A stretch of 64,000 nt of DNA from contig RXJJ01000012.1 of the NCBI GenBank assembly GCA_003963145.1, positions 163,778 through 227,777 of the forward strand, read 5' to 3'. This stretch comes from Bradyrhizobiaceae bacterium. Its GTDB lineage: Bacteria; Pseudomonadota; Alphaproteobacteria; Rhizobiales; Xanthobacteraceae. Under the pieces are notes generated by a model. That model made no database searches and was not told the DNA's origin. It worked only from the letters and a program-made list of their open reading frames with translations. Within the stretch, counting starts at the first letter, position 1; each line of letters begins with the position of its first letter. The position numbers and the translations under genes are program-made. Of the stretch, positions 1-9,271 are shown in pieces.

Positions 1-234
1 TTCAACATCGGCAACAGCAGGCCCGAGCGGCTGATGAGCGTGGTCGAGGCCCTCGAACAGGAGTTCGGCCGGAAGGCGCAAAAGGAATTTTTGCCGATGC
101 AGCCCGGCGACGTTCAGGCCACTTATGCCGACGTTGACGATCTGATAAGGGAGGTCGGCTTTAAACCGGTGACGCCCCTGAAGGATGGCGTTGCGCGGTT
201 TGCAGCATGGTACCGCGACTATCACCGGGTCTGA
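1..234 (+). CDS. NAD-dependent sugar epimerase, C-terminal end (UDP-glucuronate 4-epimerase-like), partial
   Basis: The frame is open from base 1 and ends at TGA 232-234, so only the last 77 residues are present. The fragment starts with FNIGNSRPERL, the strand and loop that closes the sugar-binding domain of extended SDR epimerases, and ends with a G-V-A-R-F-A-A-W-Y-R-D-Y tail typical of UDP-glucuronate 4-epimerases. These make UDP-galacturonate for surface polysaccharide. The Rossmann fold and YxxxK motif lie outside the window, so the substrate cannot be confirmed. It lies 48 bases before manC on the same strand, consistent with a polysaccharide gene group. Confidence 0.75.
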   Translation, partial: FNIGNSRPERLMSVVEALEQEFGRKAQKEFLPMQPGDVQATYADVDDLIREVGFKPVTPLKDGVARFAAWYRDYHRV

Positions 235-282
235 ACGGCGCTTGTGAGCAAATGATGCCGGCGTCCATATTCGAGCGCATTG

Positions 283-1695
283 ATGACTGATCGTATCATT
301 CCCCTGATCATGTGCGGCGGCTCCGGCACGCGGCTGTGGCCGGCGTCGCGCGAAGGGCGGCCAAAACAGTTCCTGCAGTTGTTCGGCGTGCATTCGACAT
401 TCCAGGATACGATCCTGCGGGTGTCCGATCCGGCGCTGTTCGAGCGGCCGATCGTCATCACCAACAACGCCTACCGCTTCATGGTGCTGGAGCAGCTTGC
501 CGCGATCGAGCGGCAGGCGGACATTCTGCTCGAGCCGATGCGGCGGGATTCCGGTCCGGCGATTGCAGCAGGCGCTGGGTTCGCGTTATCGCGCGAAGCG
601 GATGCCGTAGTCCTCGCCCTCGCGGCCGATCATGTGGTGAAGGACAACGCTGCTTTCGTTGCAGCCTGCCGCAAGGCGCTCGACGTGGCGCGCGCGGGAA
701 AGATCGTGACGTTCGGCGTGCGACCGGAGCAGCCGTCCACCGAATACGGCTATATCAAACCGGGCAAGACGATTTCCGGCGAGGTGCTGGCGATCGACAA
801 ATTTGTCGAAAAGCCGGATGCGGCAACTGCCGCATCTTACGTGAAAGACGGCTACCTCTGGAACAGCGGCAACTTCATGTTCCGCGCGCAGACCTTGCTC
901 GATGAATATGAAAAGGTCGATGCCCCGAGCGTGCAGTCCGTGCAGCATGCCGTCGGCAAAGCGGGCAGCGATCTCGGCTTCGTCACGCTCGAGCCCGAGG
1001 CGTTCGGATCGGCCGCGGCTATTTCCATCGACTATGCGGTGATGGAAAAGACCGCGCAGGCTGCCGTTATTCCGGTGTCCTATGGCTGGTCGGATGTCGG
1101 CTCGTGGCGCGCGGTGTGGGATCTGTCGCCGAAGGACGAACATGGCAACGCCGCGCAGGGTTTCGCGGTGTTCGAGGGAGCGGCCAACTGCAACGTCTCG
1201 ACCGACCGGGCGCTGGTGGCGCTGGAAGGTGTCGAGGATCTCGTTGTCGTGGCGACGCAGGACGCCGTTCTGGTGTCCCGGCAAAAGGACGGCGGCGCGC
1301 TGAAACGGCTGGTGGCGAAACTGAAGAAGCTTGCTCCGCAGGTGACGGAGGATCATCTGAAGGTTCACCGGCCCTGGGGCTCGTACCAGTCGCTCGACAT
1401 TGCCGAGCGTCATCAAGTCAAGCGCATCATCGTGAAGGCCGGTGGGCGATTGTCGCTGCAAAAGCATCACCACCGATCCGAACACTGGATCGTGGTGCGC
1501 GGCGCGGCGCATGTCACGGTGAACGACACGCAAAAGATCGTCCATGAAAACGAGTCGATCTATATTCCGATCGGAGCGACCCATCGGCTGGAAAACCCGG
1601 GAAAGATTCCGCTGGAACTGATCGAGGTTCAGACCGGCAGCTATCTTGGCGAGGACGATATCGTGCGGATCGAGGACGATTACCGGCGCTCCTGA
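283..1695 (+). CDS. manC: Mannose-1-phosphate guanylyltransferase / mannose-6-phosphate isomerase (bifunctional)
   Basis: Converts mannose-1-phosphate and GTP to GDP-mannose, and fructose-6-phosphate to mannose-6-phosphate, in the cytoplasm. The N-terminal nucleotidyltransferase carries IMCGGSGTRLWPASR (residues 10-25) and the sugar-binding KFVEKPD near 175. The C-terminal cupin isomerase domain has HRPWGSYQSL near 361 and a metal-site QKHHHRSEHW near 393. At 470 residues it matches the full-length type II enzyme. ATG 283 is used; TTG 280 just before it is in frame and cannot be excluded. Its neighbours are also envelope-sugar genes. Confidence 0.93.
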   Translation: MTDRIIPLIMCGGSGTRLWPASREGRPKQFLQLFGVHSTFQDTILRVSDPALFERPIVITNNAYRFMVLEQLAAIERQADILLEPMRRDSGPAIAAGAGFALSREADAVVLALAADHVVKDNAAFVAACRKALDVARAGKIVTFGVRPEQPSTEYGYIKPGKTISGEVLAIDKFVEKPDAATAASYVKDGYLWNSGNFMFRAQTLLDEYEKVDAPSVQSVQHAVGKAGSDLGFVTLEPEAFGSAAAISIDYAVMEKTAQAAVIPVSYGWSDVGSWRAVWDLSPKDEHGNAAQGFAVFEGAANCNVSTDRALVALEGVEDLVVVATQDAVLVSRQKDGGALKRLVAKLKKLAPQVTEDHLKVHRPWGSYQSLDIAERHQVKRIIVKAGGRLSLQKHHHRSEHWIVVRGAAHVTVNDTQKIVHENESIYIPIGATHRLENPGKIPLELIEVQTGSYLGEDDIVRIEDDYRRS

Positions 1696-1697
1696 AC

Positions 1698-1735
1698 TGC
1701 CGCCGGATTTTGCAAAACGAATCAGCGTTTTGTCC
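1698..1735. repeat. Imperfect palindrome after manC, possible terminator
   Basis: Outer arms CCGGA and TCCGG flank an inner hairpin CAAAACG / CGTTTTG with a six-base loop (about 1714-1733). It could act as a weak terminator for manC, but no clean T-run follows. Function is inferred only from symmetry and position. Confidence 0.3.
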
Positions 1736-1871
1736 GGATTTGATCGGTAATCTTTTGCATCAAAACGTGTACGGGGAGGGCGCTCCGCCGGTCGCCACAT
1801 ATGTGGCGTTGTGCTAAGCCGTGCCCGGCGCGTTCGGGGATTTGGCGCCGCAAGTTGCTCAGGGGACTTTC

Positions 1872-2906
1872 ATGACCGCATCCGGTTCGACTCAGAAGAA
1901 CAGCACAAGCGACAAGGGAAACGACAACGCGAAGGCCGCCGGATTGCTGCGGATCGGTGTCATCGGTGCCGGTGTGATGGGTAGCAACCATGCCCGCGTG
2001 CTGGCCGGCCTTCCGGGCGTTGCGCTTGTGGGTGTGGTGGATCCGCTGGCCGATAACCGCAAGCGCGTCACCGACATGGCGGCGTGCCCGACTTTTTCGA
2101 GCGTCGAGGAATTGCTCAATGCCGGCGTCGATGCGGTGACCATCGCCGCACCGACTCACCTGCATCGCGACATCGCGCTCGCCTGTATCGCTCACAAGGT
2201 TCATGTGCTGGTGGAAAAGCCGATCGCATCCACCGCCGAGGAAGGCCATGAGATCGTCAACGCCGCGCGGGCGGCGGGTGTGACTCTGATGGTCGGCCAT
2301 GTCGAACGTTTCAACCCGGCGGTCGCGGCGATCAAGCAGGCGATCAAGGGCGAGGAAATCCTGTCCATCGGTATCACCCGCGTCGGTCCGTTCCCGCCGC
2401 GCATGTCGAATGTCGGCGTGGTGATCGACCTTGCCGTTCACGACATCGACCTGATCCGCTGGTTCACCGATTCGGATATCGTCGATGTTCAACCGCAGCT
2501 CGCGAGCGCCGTGGCCGAGCGCGAGGACATCGCGCTGCTGCAATTCCGCACCGCGTCCGGCGTGCTGGCTCACATCAACACCAACTGGCTGACACCGTTC
2601 AAGGCGCGCAGTGTCACGGTGGCGACCCGCGAAAAGTATATCCAGGGCGACCTGCTCACCCGTCAGGTCACCGAGTGCTTCGGCTTCCAGCGCGACGGCA
2701 GCTATTCGATGCGTCATCTGTCGGTCGGCCATGACGAGCCGCTGCGTGCCGAACTCATGGCGTTCCTCAAGGCTGTCAGCACCGGCGATAAACCGGCTGT
2801 CACCGGAGAGGAAGGCGTCGCCAGCCTCGAGATCGCGATCAAGTGTCTCGATGTTCCGGCCGGCGCCATCGCACAGCCGCGGCGCCCGCGCGCGGTGGCG
2901 AGCTGA
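1872..2906 (+). CDS. gnnA: Gfo/Idh/MocA-family oxidoreductase, GnnA-like (UDP-GlcNAc 3-dehydrogenase candidate)
   Basis: NAD(P)-binding Rossmann motif GVIGAGVMGSNHARVL near residue 29, the family EKP motif in HVLVEKPIAST near 113, and HDIDLIRWF near 190. These mark a Gfo/Idh/MocA sugar dehydrogenase of 344 residues. ATG 1872 is preferred because AGGGGA sits just upstream; GTG 1821 would add 17 residues. A DegT aminotransferase follows 45 bases later. That pairing is how UDP-GlcNAc is oxidised at C3 and then aminated to UDP-GlcNAc3N (GnnA/GnnB) for lipid A with 2,3-diaminoglucose, which is reported in this family. Other 3-amino-sugar pathways (WlbA-like) use similar pairs, so the substrate is inferred. 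Confidence 0.7.
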   Translation: MTASGSTQKNSTSDKGNDNAKAAGLLRIGVIGAGVMGSNHARVLAGLPGVALVGVVDPLADNRKRVTDMAACPTFSSVEELLNAGVDAVTIAAPTHLHRDIALACIAHKVHVLVEKPIASTAEEGHEIVNAARAAGVTLMVGHVERFNPAVAAIKQAIKGEEILSIGITRVGPFPPRMSNVGVVIDLAVHDIDLIRWFTDSDIVDVQPQLASAVAEREDIALLQFRTASGVLAHINTNWLTPFKARSVTVATREKYIQGDLLTRQVTECFGFQRDGSYSMRHLSVGHDEPLRAELMAFLKAVSTGDKPAVTGEEGVASLEIAIKCLDVPAGAIAQPRRPRAVAS

Positions 2907-2951
2907 GCCCGCGGCTTTCACTTTCAACACAGAACCGGACTGGCAAATTTC

Positions 2952-4103
2952 ATGAATCAGCACATCCGTCCCGAACCCGTGCCTTTTATCGACATCGGCG
3001 CGCAGCGCCGCCGGCTGGGATCGGCCATCGATGAGGCCGTCACAAAAGTTCTGAACCATTGCCAGTTCATCAACGGGCCGGAAGTCACCAGACTCGAAGC
3101 CGACCTCGCGGCGTTCTGCGGCGCAAAGCATGTCGTCGCCTGTGCCAGCGGCACCGATGCACTGCTGATGGTGCTGATGGCGAAAAACATCGGCCCCGGC
3201 GACGCCGTGCTGTGTCCGTCCTTCACCTTCTGCGCGACCGGCGAGGTTGTGGCGCTGGCCGGGGCGACGCCGGTGTTCGTCGATGTCGACGAGGCGACCT
3301 TCAACATGGACGCCGAGTCGCTCAAGCGCGGGATTGCCACGGCGAAGAAACTCGGGCTGAGGGTGAAAGCCGTGATCCCGGTCGATCTGTTCGGCCAGCC
3401 GGCGGATCATGACGCCGTGGCTGCTGTGGCGAAAGCGGAAGGCATTTTCGTTCTCGACGACGCCGCGCAGGGATTTGGCGCGACCTATAAGGGCAAGCGT
3501 CTTGGTACGCTGGCTCTGGCGACAGCGACCAGCTTCTTTCCGGCCAAGCCGCTGGGCTGCTTTGGTGACGGCGGCGCGATCTTCACGGATGATGCGAATC
3601 TCGCCGAGGCGTTGCGGAGCGTACGCGTTCACGGCGCCGGCAGCGATCGCTATGACAATGTGCGGCTGGGTCTGACCGGACGGCTCGACACCATGCAGGC
3701 GGCAGTCCTGATCGAGAAGCTGAAAATCTTCCCGGACGAGATCGAGGCCCGCAACAAGGTCGCGCAGCGATACGCCGACGGATTGAAGGATGTCGTGAAG
3801 GTGCCGCAGGTCACGACCGGCAATGTCTCGGTCTGGGCCCAATACGTGATCCGTCTTCCCAAGGGCGTGGATCGTACCGCATTCGGCGATGCGCTGAAGG
3901 CACAGGGCGTTCCGACCGCGATTTATTATCCAAAATCCATGCATCAGCAGACCGCCTACAAGCATTTTCCGGTGGTGGAAGGCGGCCTCCCGGTCAGCGA
4001 GCGGCTGTCGCAGGACGTCATTGCGCTGCCGATGCATGCCTATCTGGATGCCGCCGCGCAGGACCGGGTCATCAAGGCTGTGCGTGACGCGGTGAAAAGC
4101 TGA
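2952..4103 (+). CDS. gnnB: DegT/DnrJ/EryC1/StrS aminotransferase, GnnB-like
   Basis: PLP-dependent sugar aminotransferase of 383 residues. The motifs are SGTDALLMVLMA near 73, the PLP-ring Asp pair in VLDDAAQGFGA near 168, and the Schiff-base lysine in SFFPAKPLGCFGDGG (Lys199). The C-terminal SMHQQTAYKHFP is typical of the family. It would transfer an amino group to the 3-keto sugar nucleotide made by the oxidoreductase just upstream. ATG 2952 matches the family start (FIDIGAQRRR shortly after). The sugar substrate is inferred from the pairing. Confidence 0.75.
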   Translation: MNQHIRPEPVPFIDIGAQRRRLGSAIDEAVTKVLNHCQFINGPEVTRLEADLAAFCGAKHVVACASGTDALLMVLMAKNIGPGDAVLCPSFTFCATGEVVALAGATPVFVDVDEATFNMDAESLKRGIATAKKLGLRVKAVIPVDLFGQPADHDAVAAVAKAEGIFVLDDAAQGFGATYKGKRLGTLALATATSFFPAKPLGCFGDGGAIFTDDANLAEALRSVRVHGAGSDRYDNVRLGLTGRLDTMQAAVLIEKLKIFPDEIEARNKVAQRYADGLKDVVKVPQVTTGNVSVWAQYVIRLPKGVDRTAFGDALKAQGVPTAIYYPKSMHQQTAYKHFPVVEGGLPVSERLSQDVIALPMHAYLDAAAQDRVIKAVRDAVKS

Positions 4104-4158
4104 TTCGATCCGACTTCGGGTTTTCTTGGCGTGTGCTTCTAAGCTAGAAGCGTAGCGC

Positions 4159-5688
4159 ATGCTCGGACGCATATTCACCGTTGGCGGCTATACGCTGTTG
4201 TCGCGCCTGACAGGTTTTGCGCGTGACATCATGCTTGCGGCCATTCTGGGCGCGGGGCCCGTGGCCGACGCATTTTTCGTTGCGCTGCGGCTGCCCAACC
4301 ATTTTCGCGCGATCTTTGCCGAAGGCGCATTCAATGCCGCTTTCGTGCCGGCCTATGCCCATGTGCAGGATCGCGGCGGTCCCGATGCAGCCAAACTGTT
4401 CGCCGACCGCATTTTCACCTTGCTGTTCGCTTCGCAGGTTGTGCTGCTCGTCCTGGCGATGCTGTTCATGCCGGAAGCGATTTCGATTCTCGCGCCGGGC
4501 TTTTCGGACGATCCCGCGCAGCGCGACCTCGCGATCTCGCTGACGCGCATCACGTTTCCTTATCTGCTGTTGATCACGCTGGTGACGCTCTATGGCGGCA
4601 TCCTCAACGTGATGCATCGCTTCGCCAGCGCCGCAGCGGCGTCGATCTTCCTTAATCTTGCGATGATGATGACGCTGGCCCTTGCCGCGTTCTTCCCGAC
4701 CGCCGGTCACGCCGCGGCGTGGGGCGTTCTGATCTCCGGTTTCCTGCAATATTTCCTGCTCGCGGGCGATGCGGCATGGCATGGCGTGCTGCCGAAATTC
4801 ACCTCGTTCAAGCTGGATGAGGATGTGAAGGGGTTTTTCCGCGCGCTCGGTCCGGCAACGCTGGGTTCGATGGGCACGCAGGTGGCGCTGTTCGCCGATA
4901 CCATCATCGCGACGTTTCTCGCCGCAGGTGCGTTGTCGGCACTTTATTATGCGGACCGTCTCAATCAGTTGCCGATCGGCGTCATCGGCATCGCCATCGG
5001 CACCGTGTTGCTGCCGGACATGTCGCGGCGGCTGACCTCGGGCGATCATGCAGGCGCGATGGCGGCGCAGCGCCGCGCCTTTGAATTCACGCTGCTGTTT
5101 TCAATCCCCTTCGTCGCGGCGTTCGTCGCCGTCCCGGACGTGATCATGCGCGCGATGTTCGCGCGCGGCGCGTTCACCAAGGCCGACGCGGCCGAAGCGG
5201 GCGCGACGCTTGCGGCCTACGCCATCGGCTTGATCCCGTTCGTGCTGATCCGGAGTGCGGTCGCGACCTTCTATGCGCGCAAGGACACGGCAACGCCGGT
5301 GAAGGCGGCGCTGACCGGTGTCGCCGTCAATGTCGCGCTGAAGGTTGCTCTGGTGGGAACGATGGCGCAAATCGGTCTTGCGCTCGCGACCGCCGTGGGG
5401 GCGTGGATCAATCTTCTGCTCGTGGTGTTTTTTGCCGTGCGCCGCGATTTTCTGGAGTTCGATCGCGCGTTTGTCGTTGCGTTGCTGAAGTTCGCCGCAG
5501 CGGGTGTCATCCTCGCTCTGGTGCTTTGGGGCACGGCGCATTGGGCGGCTCACGTGCTTGCGGGCATGACGTGGCTGCGCCAGGAAACGATCCTTGCCAT
5601 TTTGATCGTCGTCGGGGCACTGGTTTATGGTGTCTCGATTCTTTCGATGTTCGGCCGCTCGTGGCTGCGGGCGCTGGTGCGTCCCTAG
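4159..5688 (+). CDS. murJ: Lipid II flippase MurJ
   Basis: Integral inner-membrane protein of 509 residues that flips the peptidoglycan precursor lipid II across the membrane. The N-terminus shows the MurJ/MviN signature: SRLTGFARD near 15, then ADAFFVALRLPNHFRAIFAEGAFNAAFVPAY. The remainder is about 14 hydrophobic segments, the family number. Arginines in the first helices match those lining the MurJ cavity. The gene stands 55 bases after gnnB, same strand, among other envelope genes. Confidence 0.95.
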   Translation: MLGRIFTVGGYTLLSRLTGFARDIMLAAILGAGPVADAFFVALRLPNHFRAIFAEGAFNAAFVPAYAHVQDRGGPDAAKLFADRIFTLLFASQVVLLVLAMLFMPEAISILAPGFSDDPAQRDLAISLTRITFPYLLLITLVTLYGGILNVMHRFASAAAASIFLNLAMMMTLALAAFFPTAGHAAAWGVLISGFLQYFLLAGDAAWHGVLPKFTSFKLDEDVKGFFRALGPATLGSMGTQVALFADTIIATFLAAGALSALYYADRLNQLPIGVIGIAIGTVLLPDMSRRLTSGDHAGAMAAQRRAFEFTLLFSIPFVAAFVAVPDVIMRAMFARGAFTKADAAEAGATLAAYAIGLIPFVLIRSAVATFYARKDTATPVKAALTGVAVNVALKVALVGTMAQIGLALATAVGAWINLLLVVFFAVRRDFLEFDRAFVVALLKFAAAGVILALVLWGTAHWAAHVLAGMTWLRQETILAILIVVGALVYGVSILSMFGRSWLRALVRP

Positions 5689-5823
5689 TCGCGCTTCGGT
5701 CCGAAAACAGTGTCGCAATAAATTCCGCGTGTACGGTGAAATTTCCTGTTTGCGCTGTGTTGCCGGGAATGATCGACTCCTTATGTTCGGGAACCGCCCG
5801 CCGCGACAGGAGTATCTTTCTTT

Positions 5824-6267
5824 ATGAGGCTTTTGATTTTGATACTTGCCACGATCATAACGGGCGCAGGAGTCGTTGCAGCGCAGGATGCGGCAACTCC
5901 GGGCCAGTCGCAGATGAGGGGCAACAACGATGCCATTGCCGCGCTTGCGGCGATGGCCAAGGGCGAGAAGCCGTACGATCAGGCCGCCGTGGATGCCGCC
6001 ATCGCAAGGCTTGAAGAATGCGCGAGAAAGCTGCCGACTCTCTATCCCGAAAGTTTGAAAGATGCACCGGCAACGACGCGGTTCAGCCCGTCAGCCAAGG
6101 TGTGGGACGACAAGGCTGGCTTCACGGCTCAGATCACCGGCTTTGCAACCGCGGTCGCGGATGCCAAAGCCAAGGTCAAAAACATCGATACGCTGAACGT
6201 CAGTGTCGGCGCCATTGGCAAGCAATGCGGCGACTGTCATCAGACCTTTCGCGTTCGTAACGGCTAG
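5824..6267 (+). CDS. Periplasmic cytochrome c, class II (c556/c'-like)
   Basis: 147 residues with a cleavable signal peptide (MRLLILILATIITGAGVVAA, cleavage near 20) and one haem c motif CGDCH at the very C-terminus (C135, C138, H139). A C-terminal haem site after a helical body is the hallmark of four-helix class II cytochromes (c' and c556). It probably moves electrons in the periplasm; the partner is unknown. A diheme cytochrome follows 15 bases later, so the two are likely co-transcribed. Confidence 0.85.
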   Translation: MRLLILILATIITGAGVVAAQDAATPGQSQMRGNNDAIAALAAMAKGEKPYDQAAVDAAIARLEECARKLPTLYPESLKDAPATTRFSPSAKVWDDKAGFTAQITGFATAVADAKAKVKNIDTLNVSVGAIGKQCGDCHQTFRVRNG

Positions 6268-6282
6268 GCGCTGGTATAGCCA

Positions 6283-7200
6283 ATGCGCGTCTGGAGCTTT
6301 CTCGCATTCGTTCTCGCGGCGGCCATCGCCGCTTTTGCCGTGTTCTGGATCGTGACGGTACCTGCCGTGGTGCCGGCCGATGCCCTGCCGTCCTATTCGC
6401 CAAGCATCGCGAACGGAGAGGTGGTGTTTAACGCCGGCGGTTGTGCAGCCTGCCACACCAGCAATGGGCAACCGCGCACATCGCTTGGCGGCGGGCTGGC
6501 GCTGTCGTCGCCTTTCGGTACGTTTTACGTGCCGAACATTTCGCCGGACCCGAACGATGGCATCGGAAAATGGAGCGAGGCCGATTTTGTCACCGCCGTG
6601 ACAAAGGGCACGTCGCCGGAAGGTCAGCACCTTTATCCGGCCTTTCCCTATGCGTCGTACCAGAAGGCGAAAATCGAGGATGTCCGCGATCTGTTCGCCT
6701 ATATCAAAACACTGCCCCCCGTTGCCGGCAAGGTGCCCGCTGACGATCTGAAGTTTCCCTACAAGATCCGCAGGCTGGTGGGTTTGTGGAAGCTGCTTTA
6801 TCTGGATGGCAAATCATTCACGCCCGATCCAGAGCAGACCGCGGAGTGGAATCGGGGCGCGTATCTTGTGAACGCGCTTGGCCACTGCGCCGAGTGTCAC
6901 AGCCCACGCGACACGTTCGGCGGCATTATCGCCAAACAGCGCTTCGCCGGAGGGCCGGACCCGTCAGGCGAGGGCTGGATTCCCAACATTACTCAGAAGG
7001 CCCTGAAAGACTGGTCGGAGCAGGATTTTGCGGAATTTCTGAAAACCGGAAATATGCCGGACGGAGATTCCGCGGGTGGATCGATGGTGTCCGTCATCAG
7101 GAATACGTCGCTCCTCAGTGACGACGACCGCGCGGCGATGGCAACTTACCTTAAATCGCTGCCGCCTGTGGAAGATCCGCCGCGCCGCCGGAAATCCTGA
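6283..7200 (+). CDS. Membrane-anchored diheme cytochrome c
   Basis: 305 residues with an uncleaved-looking N-terminal helix (VWSFLAFVLAAAIAAFAVFW) and two class I haem sites: CAACH (C54, C57, H58) and CAECH (C202, C205, H206). The domains resemble the cytochrome subunits of membrane dehydrogenases (gluconate, alcohol or aldehyde type), but no dehydrogenase subunit is nearby. It follows the class II cytochrome after 15 bases, suggesting a two-gene electron-transfer unit. Which dehydrogenase or oxidase it serves cannot be told. Confidence 0.85.
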   Translation: MRVWSFLAFVLAAAIAAFAVFWIVTVPAVVPADALPSYSPSIANGEVVFNAGGCAACHTSNGQPRTSLGGGLALSSPFGTFYVPNISPDPNDGIGKWSEADFVTAVTKGTSPEGQHLYPAFPYASYQKAKIEDVRDLFAYIKTLPPVAGKVPADDLKFPYKIRRLVGLWKLLYLDGKSFTPDPEQTAEWNRGAYLVNALGHCAECHSPRDTFGGIIAKQRFAGGPDPSGEGWIPNITQKALKDWSEQDFAEFLKTGNMPDGDSAGGSMVSVIRNTSLLSDDDRAAMATYLKSLPPVEDPPRRRKS

Positions 7201-7303
7201 AGACAAGCCGCGCATGGAATCACAGACAGCCATGTAAATGCGGGGCTGTTCGTCGCATGGTCTTCATGATTGTGTGTCGCCGCTTTTGTTCTTCTATGGC
7301 CCC

Positions 7304-8281
7304 ATGAATATTCCAAAGGCCGTCGGCCTGAAAATCGCCAGCACACTGATGTTTACCGTGATGGGTGCGCAGGTGCGCTATCTCGAGGGCGTGTTTCCTG
7401 TCGGGCAGGTCGCGTTTTTCCGGTCGCTGTTCGCGCTGATCCCGATCGTGCTGATCTTTGGCTGGCGTGGGCAGTTGCGCGGCGCGTTGAGCACGGAACA
7501 TCCCTCCGCGCATTTTATTCGCGGCCTGTTCAGCATTGTCGGAACGTTTTGCACCTTTGCCGCGCTGGCACGCATCCCGATCGCGGATTTCACCGCCATC
7601 GCGTTTCTTGCGCCGCTGATTACGGTGATATTCGCGGCGCTTTTCCTCAAAGAGCATGTCCATGCCTATCGCTGGACCGCAGTCGCGGCTGGATTTGTCG
7701 GCGTCATCCTCATGCTGACGCCCTATTTCAAGGACCATGCGGCGCTCACATCGTCCGCTTCACTCGGGGTCCTGTTTGCTTTCGTCAATGCGTTCAGCAG
7801 CGGAGGCGCGACCATCCAGATCAGGCGGATCACCGAAACCGAGACGACGGCCACCATCGTGATTTTCATGACCGGCATCGTCATGGTCGCGTCGCTGTTC
7901 AGCCTGCCGTTCGGCTGGGTGATGCCGGTCTCGATGCTGCAATGGACGGTGCTGGCGGGCATCGGCGTCGCGGGCGGTGTCGCGCAGATGCTGTTCACGG
8001 ACAGCTATCGTTACGCTCCCGCCTCGTTCCTTGCGCCGTTCGATTACACCTCGATGCTCTGGGCCTTTCTTGCCGGCTACTGGATTTTCGGCGAGGTGCC
8101 GACGCTTTACGTCGTGGTCGGGGCGCTGATCGTGGCAGGGGCCGGCATTTTCGTGATCCTGCGCGAGCGTCAGCTTGGCCTCAAGCGCCTGCGCGATACG
8201 CCGGTGGCGGCGATTGCATCCATGGCCGATCCCGAGCCAGACCCTGACGCCCCGGTGACTGAACTCGCCGAGGCGTCCTGA
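7304..8281 (+). CDS. DMT-superfamily (EamA) transporter
   Basis: About ten hydrophobic segments in two EamA repeats, ending in a polar tail rich in Asp, Glu and Pro. ATG 7304 ([10 protein letters not shown]) is the likely start because the first helix follows directly; an upstream in-frame ATG at 7238 would add 22 non-conserved residues. Members export metabolites, often amino acids or sugars; nothing here fixes the substrate. 325 residues from the preferred start is normal for the family. Confidence 0.85.
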   Translation: MNIPKAVGLKIASTLMFTVMGAQVRYLEGVFPVGQVAFFRSLFALIPIVLIFGWRGQLRGALSTEHPSAHFIRGLFSIVGTFCTFAALARIPIADFTAIAFLAPLITVIFAALFLKEHVHAYRWTAVAAGFVGVILMLTPYFKDHAALTSSASLGVLFAFVNAFSSGGATIQIRRITETETTATIVIFMTGIVMVASLFSLPFGWVMPVSMLQWTVLAGIGVAGGVAQMLFTDSYRYAPASFLAPFDYTSMLWAFLAGYWIFGEVPTLYVVVGALIVAGAGIFVILRERQLGLKRLRDTPVAAIASMADPEPDPDAPVTELAEAS

Positions 8282-8354
8282 CAGAAGCCGTCCTGATCGG
8301 GAGGCGGATTGGGGGCGGGATGGTCTCGCCGCCGGCCGCCGGATACAATGCCGC

Positions 8355-9164
8355 ATGACCAGGCATATCCCCATCGCCCTGACCATCGCCGGCTCGGATT
8401 CCGGCGGCGGCGCGGGCATCCAGGCTGATTTGAAGACCTTTGGCGCGCTGGGTGTCTATGGTGCCTCCGTCACTACCGCGCTGACCGCGCAGAACACCAG
8501 AGGCGTCGCCGGCGTGTTCGAAGTGCCCGCGGATTTCGTGACCGCTCAGATCGATGCGGTGTTCGACGATCTGGCTGTCGATGCGGTCAAGATCGGCATG
8601 GTGTCGCGCGTTGAAACCGTCGCCGCGATTGTCGCCGGATTGAAACGATGGCCGGCAAAGAACATCGTGGTCGATCCAGTGATGATTGCCACATCCGGCG
8701 ACCGGCTGCTGTCGGCCTCCGCGCTCGATGCCTTGCGAGGCACGCTCATTCCGCTGGCGCGGATTGTCACGCCGAACCTGCCCGAGGCGGCGGCTCTGCT
8801 CGGCGAGCCGCTGGCCAGAACCGAGGGCGACATCATGGGGCAGGGCGAGCGCCTGATGAAGCTTGGCGCGCCCGCCGTCCTCATCAAGGGCGGTCACGGC
8901 GAGGGGCCGCAGAGCATCGACTATCTTTTCAGCAGTGGCGGAGTTGTCCAGTTTGCCGCTCCGCGCATCGCCACGGCCAACACGCACGGCACCGGCTGCT
9001 CGCTGTCGTCAGCCATCGCGGCGGGACTTGCGCAGGACAAAAGTCTTAACGAGGCGGTCGGACTTGCCAAGGATTTCATCAGCGCGGCGATCGCCGCCGC
9101 TGACCGGCTCGGAGTGGGTCATGGCCACGGGCCGATCCATCATTTCCACGCATTGGACCGATGA
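8355..9164 (+). CDS. thiD: Hydroxymethylpyrimidine/phosphomethylpyrimidine kinase
   Basis: Phosphorylates HMP and HMP-phosphate in thiamine synthesis. The 269-residue ribokinase-fold protein begins [20 protein letters not shown], the ThiD signature, and has the conserved [11 protein letters not shown] near 140 and the anion-hole and catalytic motif [14 protein letters not shown] near 212. No TPP riboswitch-like element was recognised upstream; the gene stands alone rather than in a thi operon. Confidence 0.95.
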   Translation: MTRHIPIALTIAGSDSGGGAGIQADLKTFGALGVYGASVTTALTAQNTRGVAGVFEVPADFVTAQIDAVFDDLAVDAVKIGMVSRVETVAAIVAGLKRWPAKNIVVDPVMIATSGDRLLSASALDALRGTLIPLARIVTPNLPEAAALLGEPLARTEGDIMGQGERLMKLGAPAVLIKGGHGEGPQSIDYLFSSGGVVQFAAPRIATANTHGTGCSLSSAIAAGLAQDKSLNEAVGLAKDFISAAIAAADRLGVGHGHGPIHHFHALDR

Positions 9165-9271
9165 CAGCCGCGCGACAGTCTGTCGCGTATTTGTCGCATA
9201 GCGCTGATAATTCCGGGATGAATTAACCACTGGCCTGATTCTTTTTCGAATCACGACCCGGAACAACGCCA

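Noticed and set aside
1722-4178. 818-residue minus-strand ORF
   Set aside because: Shadow of gnnA and gnnB; His/Arg/Asp-rich composition without any motif, as expected antisense to GC-rich genes.
8282-8354. TPP riboswitch before thiD
   Set aside because: The gap is 73 bases and no conserved CTGAGA or ACCTGA core was found.
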